NCBI GenBank assembly: GCA_963693365.1
Contig: CAVNZM010000006.1
Location: 6,386,001 to 6,450,000 of the forward strand
From: Amoebidium appalachense
Taxonomy: Eukaryota; Ichthyosporea
Direction: 5' to 3'
DNA length: 64,000 nucleotides
The notes under the pieces are model-generated. The model was not told the DNA's origin and searched no databases. It saw nothing but the letters and a program-made list of their open reading frames with translations. Below are positions 30,348-42,400 of the stretch, in pieces. The position numbers were made by a program, and so were the translations under genes. Numbering within the stretch: position 1 is the stretch's first letter; the number at the start of each line of letters is the position of its first letter.

Positions 30348-30519
30348 CCCCTCCCTCCCCCCTCTTTCCCTCCCTCAGCTTCCCCCGCCATATAGTGTTG
30401 AAACAAACGCCCGTCCTTTCCCCTGCAGCCGATAAGGTTTATTAGAGCTGATATGCGGGACAGCCTCAGTAGGTCTTGATTTCGAATACTTACGTAAATA
30501 GGACTTGTTTTCTTGCATT

Positions 30520-30551
<32 letters not shown>

Positions 30552-31466
30552 CTCCTCATCCCCGCACCTTTCCCTCCGGCACACACACAGACACATGACT
30601 GAGTGTCCACCTGCACACAAGATTGCCCGGATGAACCCCCCCCCCCCCCCCCCCCCCTTTTTTGATTTGAAAAAAAATTCGTTGCTGATAACCCCCCGCC
30701 CCCCCCCCCCCCCCCTCCCCCCCCCCCCCCAACCACCCACCCACCCACCCGGTCCCTCTTTCTGTCCGACTTCGACCCCCCTCCGCCTCTCCAGAGAGCT
30801 CACACTTTACACACTGATACCTTCCCTCCCCTCCCCCCCCCCCCCCCCTCAACCCCCCCCTCTCAACCCTCCCCCTTCCCTTCAATGTGTGGATGTTAAT
30901 GCAAAGGCTACCGAACACGCCCAGCCAACTAGAACCTACCAGCTGTCCCACCTCAGCTACCCCCCTCCCCCCGTTCCCAGGGGGAAGGGCCGGGGGAGGG
31001 GGGAGGGGGGGAGGGGAGAGAGGGGGGGGGGGGGGGGGGAGGGGGGGGGGGGAGGGGGGGGGGGGGGGGGGGGGGGAGGGGGGATACGTGCAAAAGCTGG
31101 AGAGGGCTCGTGATGATATATGGCCTAAAGGGGGTTCCTTGTAGAGTGTCTGATCGTTCGAATTCAGACCCAGAGAATTCAGCAATTAACAGGTTTTTAT
31201 CGTATGTTTAACGAGTTTTCTCGGGTGTATGATTATTTAAGTTGTTATCTACTCCGTATCTGAAAGTAACAGATTAGTGTCTTATCCCTGAGATATCTGT
31301 GATATCTCGATTGTTTCTGTTTTGATGAGAATATCAATAAAGTCATTAAAAAAAAGGGGGGGAATCTCATATTACTCAACACTATATGGGTTCTTCCTTA
31401 GAAGTCTAGGGAGACCTGTGGGTGCCAAGGTTGCCCGAAACCGTCATGTGCCCTTCTCGGATCCCA

Positions 31467-31497
<31 letters not shown>

Positions 31498-31612
31498 AAC
31501 ACCCCCCCCTCCCTCTCCCATTGTAAAAGTTCCCCCCGGCCCGTGCGTGTACGATTGTGGTGACGGCTAAATTCTCACCATGTATATGCAAGCCGTAAAA
31601 TTGCGTCTCACC

Positions 31613-31651
<39 letters not shown>

Positions 31652-32451
31652 CCATTCCCGCCCCCCCCTTCCCTCCAAAATATTTAGTATGTTACGTGCA
31701 GATGGATACCCTACACACAAACACCCTGTCCCACCAACCCACGCAACCTTAGCGGGGAGGCACAGACCCATATCATTATTCTAACCAACTTGCCCTCTCC
31801 CTCTCCGTCCTCCCTCCCTTCTCCCCCCCCCCCCCCCCCCTCTCCCTCCTCCCCTCCCCTCCCCTCCCCCCTCCCCTCCCCCCTTTAGACCTCCTACTCC
31901 CTTCACATCGCTGACAAAAAAAAATGGAAAGAAAAAGTCCTCCGTACTATTTCATATCAGGTCCTTTGGACGTGAGCCCTAGACGCAAGGTGATCTCAGT
32001 GACACCGGGAGGGGGGAGAGGGGAGAGGGGCGGGGAGAGGAGGAGGGGGGGGGGGGGTTCCACGAATTACGACTGAATTGCCAATTTGATGCTGCAACAT
32101 GCCGTCTCCCTAAACTCTCTTGAAAAAGCCACATTTACCATGAGCAATATGGCAGGTACCAACTATGGGGTTCTGGTTTGCTTGTGCTTCCTGTCCGAAC
32201 TTAAAAAAAGGTGCTGTAATAGGGGTCCGCTCTGGCCAAATTTCATCACTTAGTCCTCCTCGAGCATTCATCATCTAAACATCTCCCCCCCACCCCCCTT
32301 CCCCCTCCCACCCCCCCTCCCCCCACCACCTGCTTTGTTTTGCTGAATAACGGGGGGTGGGGGTGGGGGGGGGGGGAGGTGGGGGGACCCTGCTTGTCGA
32401 CTTCCTGCCTTCTTGCCGGAAAAATGCCCCTCCCCCTCCCCTTCCCCCCCC

Positions 32452-32486
<35 letters not shown>

Positions 32487-33158
32487 CCCACCCACCCAAA
32501 AAAAAAAGAACAAGAATATCCGAGAGGTGTTCTTAATACTGATTCCTTGCACACCGACTTACACATTTGTCACAACAGCATTGAAACCCCCCAGTTTGTA
32601 CGTTCAGGTGGCAGCTAGCCCATCGGAAACCTGCACTAATATTGGTTTTTCTTGCAAATCCCGCGGTAGCCCATACACATGTGTAATAGTACTGATTGTC
32701 ATATTAGCCCCCCCCCCTCCCTCCCCCCCCCCCCCCCCCCCCGCGGGGGCCTCCCCTCCCCCCTCCCCCCCTCCTCCCGTTCCTTCCCGCTTTACATTCC
32801 CTCCCCCGGGGCCTCTCCTCCCCCCTCCCCCTTCCTCCCGTTCCTTCCCCCTTTACATTCCCTCCCTTCCCACCACCCACCCTCCCCCCTCCTTCCCCCC
32901 CCCTCCCCCCCCCCCCCCAGGTTCCTCAGACACATAATGGTTCTATGTCTCTTGCCGCTGGAAGCCGGGTGTCAATCACCACATCCCCCTCCCCCCCCCC
33001 CCCCCCCCCCTTTCTCCACCCGCTCCCCCCCCCCCCTCCCTCCCCCCCCCCCCCCCCCCCGAGCCCCCTCCACACACACACAAACACATGCATACTCACA
33101 CACCTTTTTCTATCTTCCGCAATCAGGGGTTCCATTCTCAAGTTAAAATTACTAAGGT
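29863..33158. other. Intergenic, simple-repeat rich
   Basis: No gene found. It holds many C-runs (for example 30301-30345, 30519-30548, 30637-30657, 31468-31494, 31613-31648, 32455-32484) and a G-run block at 30984-31083 opposite in strand to its neighbours. There are short unique stretches, for example 29863-30230, 31084-31460 and 31905-32280. A tRNA-like A-box at 30098-30115 was considered and rejected. Confidence 0.6.
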
Positions 33159-33226
33159 CATTCCCCAAGATGAATTAACCAATCAGGTGCATTCCCCAAG
33201 ATGAATTAGCCAATCAGGTGCATGGA
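33159..33226. repeat. Tandem ~32-bp repeat
   Basis: TTCCCCAAGATGAATTA(A/G)CCAATCAGGTGCA occurs twice head to tail. Each copy contains CCAAT. Confidence 0.85.
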
Positions 33227-33302
33227 TAGGCCATCGGATTTCTAAACTAGCCAATCGGTGGAAATCTGCCATTCTACACTTAGCCAACACCCCCCCCCCC
33301 CC

Positions 33303-33552
33303 TCGCCCCAATAGGTGACTCTGCCCTCTCTCCCCCAAAAACATCATACTAACCTCTGGACCCTATAGATTCTCTGCATCCCCCCCCCCCCCCCCCCCCT
33401 CTCTCTCTCTCCCCCCCCCCCCCCCCCCCCCCTCGCCCCAATAGGTGACTCGTGCCCTCTCCCCCCCAAAAACATCATACAAACCTCTGGACCCTATAGA
33501 TTCTCTGCATCCCCCCCCCCCCCCCCCTCTCTCTCTCTCTCCCCCCCCCCCC
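33303..33552. repeat. Tandem ~130-bp repeat
   Basis: The block CGCCCCAATAGGTGACT through CTATAGATTCTCTGCAT followed by C-runs and a CT array occurs at 33303-33430 and again at 33434-33552, nearly identical apart from homopolymer lengths. Confidence 0.85.
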
Positions 33553-33799
33553 TTTCCCCCCGCCACCCTCGCCCCCCTTTCCCCCCCTCCTTTGGTCCCT
33601 GCCCCCAGACGACACGTCCATGATTTTGCATGTGCACCATGAAATCCCCCCCCCCCCCCCCCCCCCCCCCTCCCCCCCCCCCTCCCTCCCCACACACACA
33701 CACAACTCCATCGGCAGCAAATATTATTGTGAACCCAGTTTCATCTCTGTGTTTAAGAACGCACAAAGGCTCATCTTAATACTGTGAGACTGTGGGCCA

Positions 33800-34030
33800 T
33801 GATTTTATTTATTTATTTATTTTTTATTTATTTTTATAGTTTTTAGCCCGTTTTGTTCCCGGAGGAGCCTGGCCCCTAGGGGTCCCACACAGGCAATTCC
33901 GCCTTCCACTAAGCACCGACTGTGCTCTGGCTAGGGTGCTAATGGCGCGATTTAGTTAAGTTAACACACCTTTACCAATTATAAATATTATAGTAAAGTA
34001 CACACTTAGTCCGGGGTTTTGCCCCAGTGT
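33800..34030 (-). repeat. Dispersed retroposon-like repeat, copy A
   Basis: Similar to 61515-61740. On the minus strand it ends in an A-rich (AAAT)n tail (complement of 33802-33838), as SINE or LINE 3' ends do. Shared blocks include CCGTTTTGTT, CACCGACTGT, GCTAACACACC/GTTAACACACC and CTTAG(T)CC(A/G)GGGTTT. Confidence 0.65.
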
Positions 34031-34066
34031 TTTAGATTTGATGGAAACATACAGGTCTGCACAAGT

Positions 34067-35272
<1,206 letters not shown>

Positions 35273-36479
35273 TCAAAGGAAGTGGTGATGGCGGCGGTGT
35301 TCCTCAATCACCACAGTCTCCCCACCACCAAACATCCCACCCCTCTGCTCCACAATCACCGTCTCATTCCCACGATGGTGGTGACGATGCCTCTCCTCCA
35401 CAATCACGTCAGTCTGACCCCCGAACATCCCACCACGATTCTGCTCAATGAACACCTCATTCTGATTCCCATACCCGTAGCCCCGGTTCTGCTCAACAAT
35501 GACATCTGTCTGCCGACCGTAAAGACCGTTGTTCTGCTCGACAATGACCGTCTCATTCCCACGATGATGATGGTGGCGGGGGCGCTCCTCGACAATAACA
35601 TCTGTCTGGCCGCCAAATGGGCCCCTGTTCTGCTCAATGAACACATCAGTCTGGTTGCCGTAGCCGTAACCCCGGTTCTGGTCGACGAAAACGTCCGTCT
35701 GGTTTCCGAACATGCCCTGTCTCTGCTCAATGAAGACATCGTTCTGGGGGCGGTAGAATGGGTCGCTGGGGCCAGACTGGAAAAGGGGAAAGATCATATA
35801 AGAACGAGGCGGGAGATGAAAACAGGAATATAGAGACAGGAGTGTAGAGAGTTATCTATGACGGGGATAGTTTTTTTGGTAATAAGATTGTTGAGGGTCT
35901 GAGGGACATAGTTGTTGCATTGTGTACTAGAAATGGTATCTGATGTGCAGATGTTCATCCTGAGGCTTGAAGTGAAACTCTTCAACCGAAACAGCATGTC
36001 CTTTCTCAATGAAGTGCAGGAAGTGAAAAGCAGGTAATGCTTACGAATCATCCAAAAAGCTTGCGTGAAAAGGTTCTTTAAAGCTACTCCAGAACCAGAA
36101 TACAAAAACCACACAGACTCACCGAAGTGGCAAATCTAAAACAAGAACATGAGAGGAATAGGGCACAAGAGCGTGAGAAGAATCTGATTCCCCCTGAAAG
36201 CAACAAGACAATTCCCCATTCCAGGGTTCACATTCTCACCTCCATCACAGTCGTGCGGTCACCAAACAGCCCCCTCTTCTCGTCAATCACCGTTGTCTGG
36301 CCTGTATACGGGTTGGTCTCGACAATGTCGGTGCGATTTCCAAACAGGCCCCTCTTCTCCTCGACGGTGGTGGTCTGCCCGGTGTAGGGGTTCGTCTCGA
36401 TGATGTCTGTGCGGTCGCCGAACAAACCACGACGCTCAGAAACGAAGACGTCCTCGCGTGCGAACGGATCGTAAGCCAT
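35273..36479 (-). CDS. Unrecognised short-repeat protein, beta-prone, with His clusters
   Basis: Two exons, 36479-36240 and 35776-35273, GT-AG and phase 0, 247 residues. Exon 1 repeats RGLFG(D/N)RTDI(I/V)ETNPYTGQTT with (V/I)(E/D)EK. Exon 2 repeats a 16-18 residue unit (G-x-QTDVFIEQNRG or QTDVIVEE), interrupted twice by RHHHHRGNETVIVEQ-like segments and ending RRHHHFL. The start of exon 1 (DPFAREDVFVSERRGLFG) resembles that of exon 2 (DPFYRPQNDVFIEQRQGMFG), so both exons come from one ancestral unit. Alternating hydrophobic and charged residues with Gly turns suggest stacked beta-strands. The His clusters could bind metal (inference). No signal peptide or membrane segment is seen. I do not recognise a family. 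Confidence 0.78.
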
Positions 36480-36590
36480 CTTGGAATCTGTGTGTGTGTT
36501 GCCGGAAGGGGGAGAAGGGTGTGGTCAAGATTCGTTCTTGTAAGTGAGGGGGTTGTGTTGTTCTGAAGGCTCTATCGCTACGTGGGGCGA

Positions 36591-36648
36591 ATTTATACTG
36601 TGGAGTCTGAGGTTAAATTTAGGAATGCGGCAGCCGCAAGATGATTGG
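36591..36648 (-). promoter_or_regulatory. Promoter of the repeat-protein gene: TATA and CCAAT
   Basis: TATAAAT on the minus strand at 36597-36591, about 112 bp before the ATG at 36479. CCAAT (ATTGG on plus) lies at 36644-36648. Confidence 0.55.
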
Positions 36649-37580
36649 TTTTGAACTGTTGATAACCAAAAATAGCTATAATGGATAAGATCCCTTGTAA
36701 TAACTAATAAGTTCGACATGAAATAGTCACACCCTGCAAACATTTGTGTTCAAAGGAAAAGGCACCATATTTATATGCAAAGCATTAGCGAGTCTGCCAA
36801 AGACTTTTTTGCAAATGTCTTTTATTCTGGCAGCATATATGAGAAGAGACTGTGTTTTTTTTCCTGCAGAGAAGTGTGAGTTTTAGCCGGTCGCATGTAG
36901 CGATTATCAATGACGTAAGCATTCATTTGTTGCGCCAATCATCTAGCGATATCCGCTCTAGATATTTATAGTAAAGACCACAAAACTAAATTTCTTCCTC
37001 CATTCGCTATCGATCACGTTAGCGCTGTTGTCTGCAAATATCGGCGGCCGGCTTCTGGCAGCCTCTTGGAATGCGGTTTCCGGGCGATGAGCACGAATGA
37101 TTGGTAGTCACAGAAAATGACCATGTTCGACCATGCTCTTCTACGATTGGCTAACATGCGCTTGGAATGTGCACCTGCAGGCCCAGTTCGTACTCGGCAC
37201 GTACACAAGTTGAGTGTCCCACGTGCACCCGCCCCTATGTAACTACTATTGATCAATGATTTGTAACACGTGTTTATTATTTGGTGCCACACGCACGTTG
37301 CACGGCTCTGCGAAAGGGCCTGTACACAAATTTACCTACGCCAATGACAGTGAGCCCCAGGCGTTGCCCACTACCCGCCTACGAAATTCACGAATTCGGC
37401 AGTGGCGTTCTTGTTTATACAAAAACTTTTTTTATGATGTGGTACATACTAAAAAAAAACACATGTACTGTGCATCGTGTGGCCCGGCGAATACATATAT
37501 GGTGTCCACGTGTGTGTGTTCTGGGTTGTGTTTCTATTTGTGCCGTAACCTGGTAGTGAGCGCACAACTGCACACGCACT

Positions 37581-37599
37581 CCCCCCCCCCCCCCCCCCC

Positions 37600-37653
<54 letters not shown>

Positions 37654-37675
37654 CCCCCCCCTCCCCCCCCCCCCC
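37581..37675. repeat. Poly(C) complex
   Basis: About 95 bp of C broken only by three T residues. Confidence 0.95.
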
Positions 37676-37978
37676 AATATCGTGCGTATGACTGTCGTTA
37701 CGTGTTTGTTTCATGAATTGTGATCCACTAAAAGTAGTTTGAAATCATATACATGATATAGGGAACTAGATAGGGAACTTATGATAGTGAGAAAAATTCA
37801 AAATGATCTATCACGGTGTTGGCAAAAACAATTTGTGAGAGCACTTACTGATGTACACACACACCTTGCGGTGTGACCGTCGTTGCATTTGTCTGTGGCA
37901 CTGAGTGCCCATGATGTGAGCACGTGTGCGCGTGTGCGTGCTTGTGTGTGTGTGTGCGTGACACTGTGTGTGTGAGAC

Positions 37979-38012
<34 letters not shown>

Positions 38013-38068
38013 CGTGTGCGTGTGTGTGCATGTGTGTGCATGTGTGCGTGTGTGTTTGACGGCATGAA

Positions 38069-38099
<31 letters not shown>

Positions 38100-38928
38100 G
38101 GTAAAGGCATATTATTAGTTTCAAAACTCTTCAGGCCTTTTCTACTTTTGTGTTTCTTTTCTCTCCTTTTTTTTTTTTCCCCCTTTCTATACTGCCTAAA
38201 TTGAGCACGTGTTTGATAAATTTCGGAGTCACACGGGGGGACCACGGGGGTTGGGTGGGGTGTGTGGGTATGTGGGGTTTGGGGTACGTGTGTGTGCGTG
38301 TGTGTTGCCCCAGGTGTGTGTGTGTGTGTTGGGGGGGGGGGGGGGGGGGGGGGAGGGGGGGGGGGGGGAGATCAAGTCAAAAGTGGTGACCCGTGTAATA
38401 CCCCCTCCCCCTCCCCCCCCTCCCCCCCCCCTCCCCCCCCTTCCCCCCCCCCCCCCCCCCCCTCATCTCCTCCCCACTCAGAAAGTTGTCGAAGAGATTC
38501 AACGGGGAAAACAAGAAAGAAGAAAAATTGAAACACACAACACTATCCCAGGGTCTGACCAGACTAGAGCCATCCAAAGTATCTCTGAAAAACAGGCATT
38601 GAATTCAGTTTCTCCCACGAGTTCTACTGTGCGCGCGTGTGCATGACATTGTAAACAACTTGCGCCAAGGGAGGGAAGAGGACGAGGGCAAAGGGGGGAT
38701 TGGGGGGGGGGGGGGGGGGGGGGGTATTGCTCAAGCTACTACAACTCCCAAACGCCCTAGATGAAATTCTTACCAATAACCTAGTCTCTCTCTCTCACTC
38801 TCTCCCTCACCCTCTCTTGCTCACTCTCTTCCCCTCTAAGGGTCCTCTCCCCCTCTGCTCTCTCTCCGAGTCTTTCTCTCTCTCTCTCTCTCCCTCTTTC
38901 TCTCTCACTCAGGCTCTCTCTCTCTCCC

Positions 38929-39090
<162 letters not shown>

Positions 39091-39580
39091 GCACACACAC
39101 ACTCTCTCCCCCCTCCCTCCCCCCCGCGCCCTCTCCCTCTCCCCCTAACTACATCCCTCCCTCTCTTCCTCTCTCTCTCTCTCTCTCTCTCTCTCCCCCC
39201 CCCCCCCCCCCCCCCCCCCCGCCGCCCCCTTGGGGGCGGGGGGGGGGGGGGGGGGGGGGGGGGAGGGGCCACAAAACCTCCAGCTGAAACCTCAATGCTC
39301 CCTCCGTGCAGCCGGTAGCTGCAATAGGTGGATAGATACGACCGTTTTACTGGAATCAATTGTTTAAGGGGGAAAAAACAGCCATTTCTTCAAAAAAGGT
39401 CCGACCATTCTTTTCTTTAAAAATTTAAAAAGAAAAAAATCCCAACCAGCAGTGAGAAAGTCACGCATTTCATAGTCTCCCTGATCCAACCCCCCCCCCC
39501 CCCCCCCCTCCCCCGGGAACCACACAAGTGCACAGGCTCGTTTACACCCGCGCCCGCGCTCACACACACACACGCACACG

Positions 39581-39647
<67 letters not shown>

Positions 39648-40027
39648 TGTCACACACACTACATGTCTGCTGTGCACCGTAATCTGATGAATACACGTAC
39701 ATACATGGGCACCTCGCAAGAAAATACACATACCCACCCGTCCAACTACAAGTTGCCCCAACTACATTTACCCACGACTAAGTTATCTTCCTAATACTTG
39801 AAGAAAAGTCCTTCCGCCAGCGGGGCTGACTGGGGGGGTAAGGGGTACAGGGGGTAAGGAGGGGGAGGGGGAAGAAGAGGAAGGGAGAGGGAGGGGGGGG
39901 GGGGGGGGGGGGGGGGGTAATGTTCTAGAGGCTCGATGTATAATCCAAAATATGCATTCGTCTCGTCGCATATCCTCAAGGGGTTTACGCTGTTTCCTCG
40001 AGGCAAAGAAACAAATGATTCAGTGAA

Positions 40028-40098
40028 TCCGGTAATTCCGGTAATTCGGTAATTCGGTAATTCCGGTGATTCCGAATGAATCCGGTAATTCCGAATGG
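40028..40098. repeat. Short tandem GGTAATTCC/GGTAATTC array
   Basis: Seven or so units of GGTAATTCCG, GGTAATTCG or GGTGATTCCGAATGA within 70 bp. Confidence 0.8.
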
Positions 40099-40188
40099 GG
40101 CTCATGCCAACCTACCATTTACAGGGCAGAGAGAAATTTAAACCTGGATAATCTGTGCATTGGGTGTACGTGTCACACTCACACACAC

Positions 40189-40231
<43 letters not shown>

Positions 40232-40260
40232 TGTGTGCCACAGTGTGTGTGTGTTTGGGG

Positions 40261-40297
40261 GGAGGGGGGCCGGGGGGGGGGGGGGGGGGGGGGGGGG

Positions 40298-40328
<31 letters not shown>

Positions 40329-40401
40329 GAAGAATTTTAAACAGAGGCATAACGCTTACAAGGGGTTTGCTTTGGTCTTTGTTGGGGGCGGGGCTTTTAT
40401 T

Positions 40402-40436
<35 letters not shown>

Positions 40437-40492
40437 TGGGTGCAGGGCAGGGGAGGAGGGAAAGTCGCAAGTGTTGGAGAAAGGGAGAGCCG

Positions 40493-40531
<39 letters not shown>

Positions 40532-41130
40532 GGGCAGGGGGAGGGGATGAGAGGCTTCGAGAACTTCTCAAGGGGAGAGGAGGACGGGAGGAGGCGGTGG
40601 TGGGGAGGGGGGTGGGGGGGGGGGGGGAGGAGGGAGAGGGGAAGGTGGGGGGGGGGGGGGGGGGAAAGAGGGGGGGATTGATCGTTTTTTTCAATACCCA
40701 TAACAGGAGGTCAGCACCTCGTTGGCAAGCCGACGTTTTCGGATAGTCCCGGATCGAGGGGAACAAATGAGCGGAAGGGGAGACCGGGGGAGGAGGGGAG
40801 GGTGGTGGTGGTGGTGGGGGGGGGGTCGGGGGAGGAGAGGGAGGGTGGGGAAGAGAGGGAGGGGAGTACGTGCTATAGCCAGGCCCAAAAGGGAGGTGGG
40901 AAAGGGACTCGAAGGGGGAAGGGGGGATGGGGGGGGGGGGGGGGGGGGAGATCTGTCACTGTGTTTGGAGACAGCGTTTCTTAAAAAAAGGGGGGGTTGC
41001 AGATCATTGGGGGGGGGGGGGGGGGGGGGGGGGGAGGGGGGGGGGGGGGGGGGAGGGGGGGAGGGGGGGAGGGGGGGGAGGGGGGGGGGGGGGGGGGGGA
41101 AGGCGCTAGGGTGGGGGGGGGGGGTGGGGG
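40261..41130. repeat. Poly(G) cluster
   Basis: Repeated G-runs of 20-40 bases (for example 40273-40326, 40404-40435, 40494-40530, 41010-41034) within G-rich sequence. It has strong G-quadruplex potential. Confidence 0.9.
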
Positions 41131-41831
41131 GTGGGGGGAGGGGGGACAATGAGTTTCTAGGCCCCGGAGGAATTAGGTGGGATACAGTGACGAGGGGTCG
41201 GATAGAATTTTCCCCCTGGCCAATACTAAAACGTCATTGATCCCGGTTTAGAATTAATTTTCACACCAATATTCCTACTTTCTTGATAGTCATAAAATTT
41301 TAACTGTATACATAGTCCGTTTTAAACAAGTTGCCCATGAAAAGCGGCCAGGAACACATACAATGTTGATCCGCTTACTATAGCACACATGCTTTAAAGG
41401 GAAACCAAACTAACTAGCTTAAAGGCGGCAAAAAAAGGCAAACTCGACCTAATTACATGTACAGTATGGAGACTTAGCAAAGATAATAGAAGCAGGCCCG
41501 AAAGGGGGGCAAGGGGGGAGGGGGGAAGGAGGGGACGGGGGGGACGGGGGTGGGGAGGTGGAAAGGAAAGGATGGGAGGGGGGAAAGGAAGGGGTTAAGG
41601 AAGGGAAAGGGGGCGGGGAGGGGAGGGGAGGGGAACAGTGTAGGAAATATGGTGGGAAGGAAAGGAAGGGGGGAGTTTGAGGGGGGGGGGGGGGGGGGGG
41701 GGAAGGAGGGGGGAGGGGAGGGGGGAGGGGGGGTAGTAGGGCCAATCAGATGGTTTCGATGCTTGCCCTGGTAGACATTACAAAATTTCTCTAAATGACA
41801 CATTATTTATTAGGGTGTGTTGTACTTATGT

Positions 41832-41891
<60 letters not shown>

Positions 41892-42400
41892 CTCCGTGAT
41901 GCAAATAACGAAAGTCCGGGTGAACCAGCTAAGAAAATAAGGTGATGATGGGGGGGAATGGACGTGTAATTGTGTGGTGAAGGGGTTGTTGAGGCGAAGT
42001 CATCACCCGGGTTGTTTTGGTATGTGTTTTGGTTTATATCAAACCAAATATAGAAATCGATTGGTTACCCTACATACATGGCACACAGTGCTACACTCTT
42101 TAAAAGTCACGTTCTTCTGAATCAATCCGTTAAAGCTAACAGTATAAAAAGATAGATGTTCCATTAGTCTACAACTTTACAAAAAAATTCTCAAAGCACC
42201 CCTGATGGCGACTTTGTCGTTCTCTCCCAAGTCTTTAGGGCGCTTTAAAGAGTGCCTCCCACATGTATGTACAAACATTTCTGCCATCAACTGTTTTTCA
42301 ACCTTTATAAACCGTTTGAATCATCCAATAACACTAACACACTGGCTATACATGAAACAAAACACACCGAATCATGTAACTTTTCGATAACAATCACCAC

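Noticed and set aside
32560-32700. Cys-containing frame (CTNIGFSCKSRGSPYTC) that looked like a small exon
   Set aside because: No clear donor or partner exon, and it runs into repeat frames on both sides.
33159-33552. CRISPR-like repeats
   Set aside because: Only two adjacent copies of each unit, no unique spacers of constant length, and a eukaryotic setting. Simple tandem duplications.
35282-35833. 183-codon plus-strand frame opposite the repeat-protein gene
   Set aside because: Shadow of the minus-strand exon. The minus frame has the repeat logic, splice sites and promoter.
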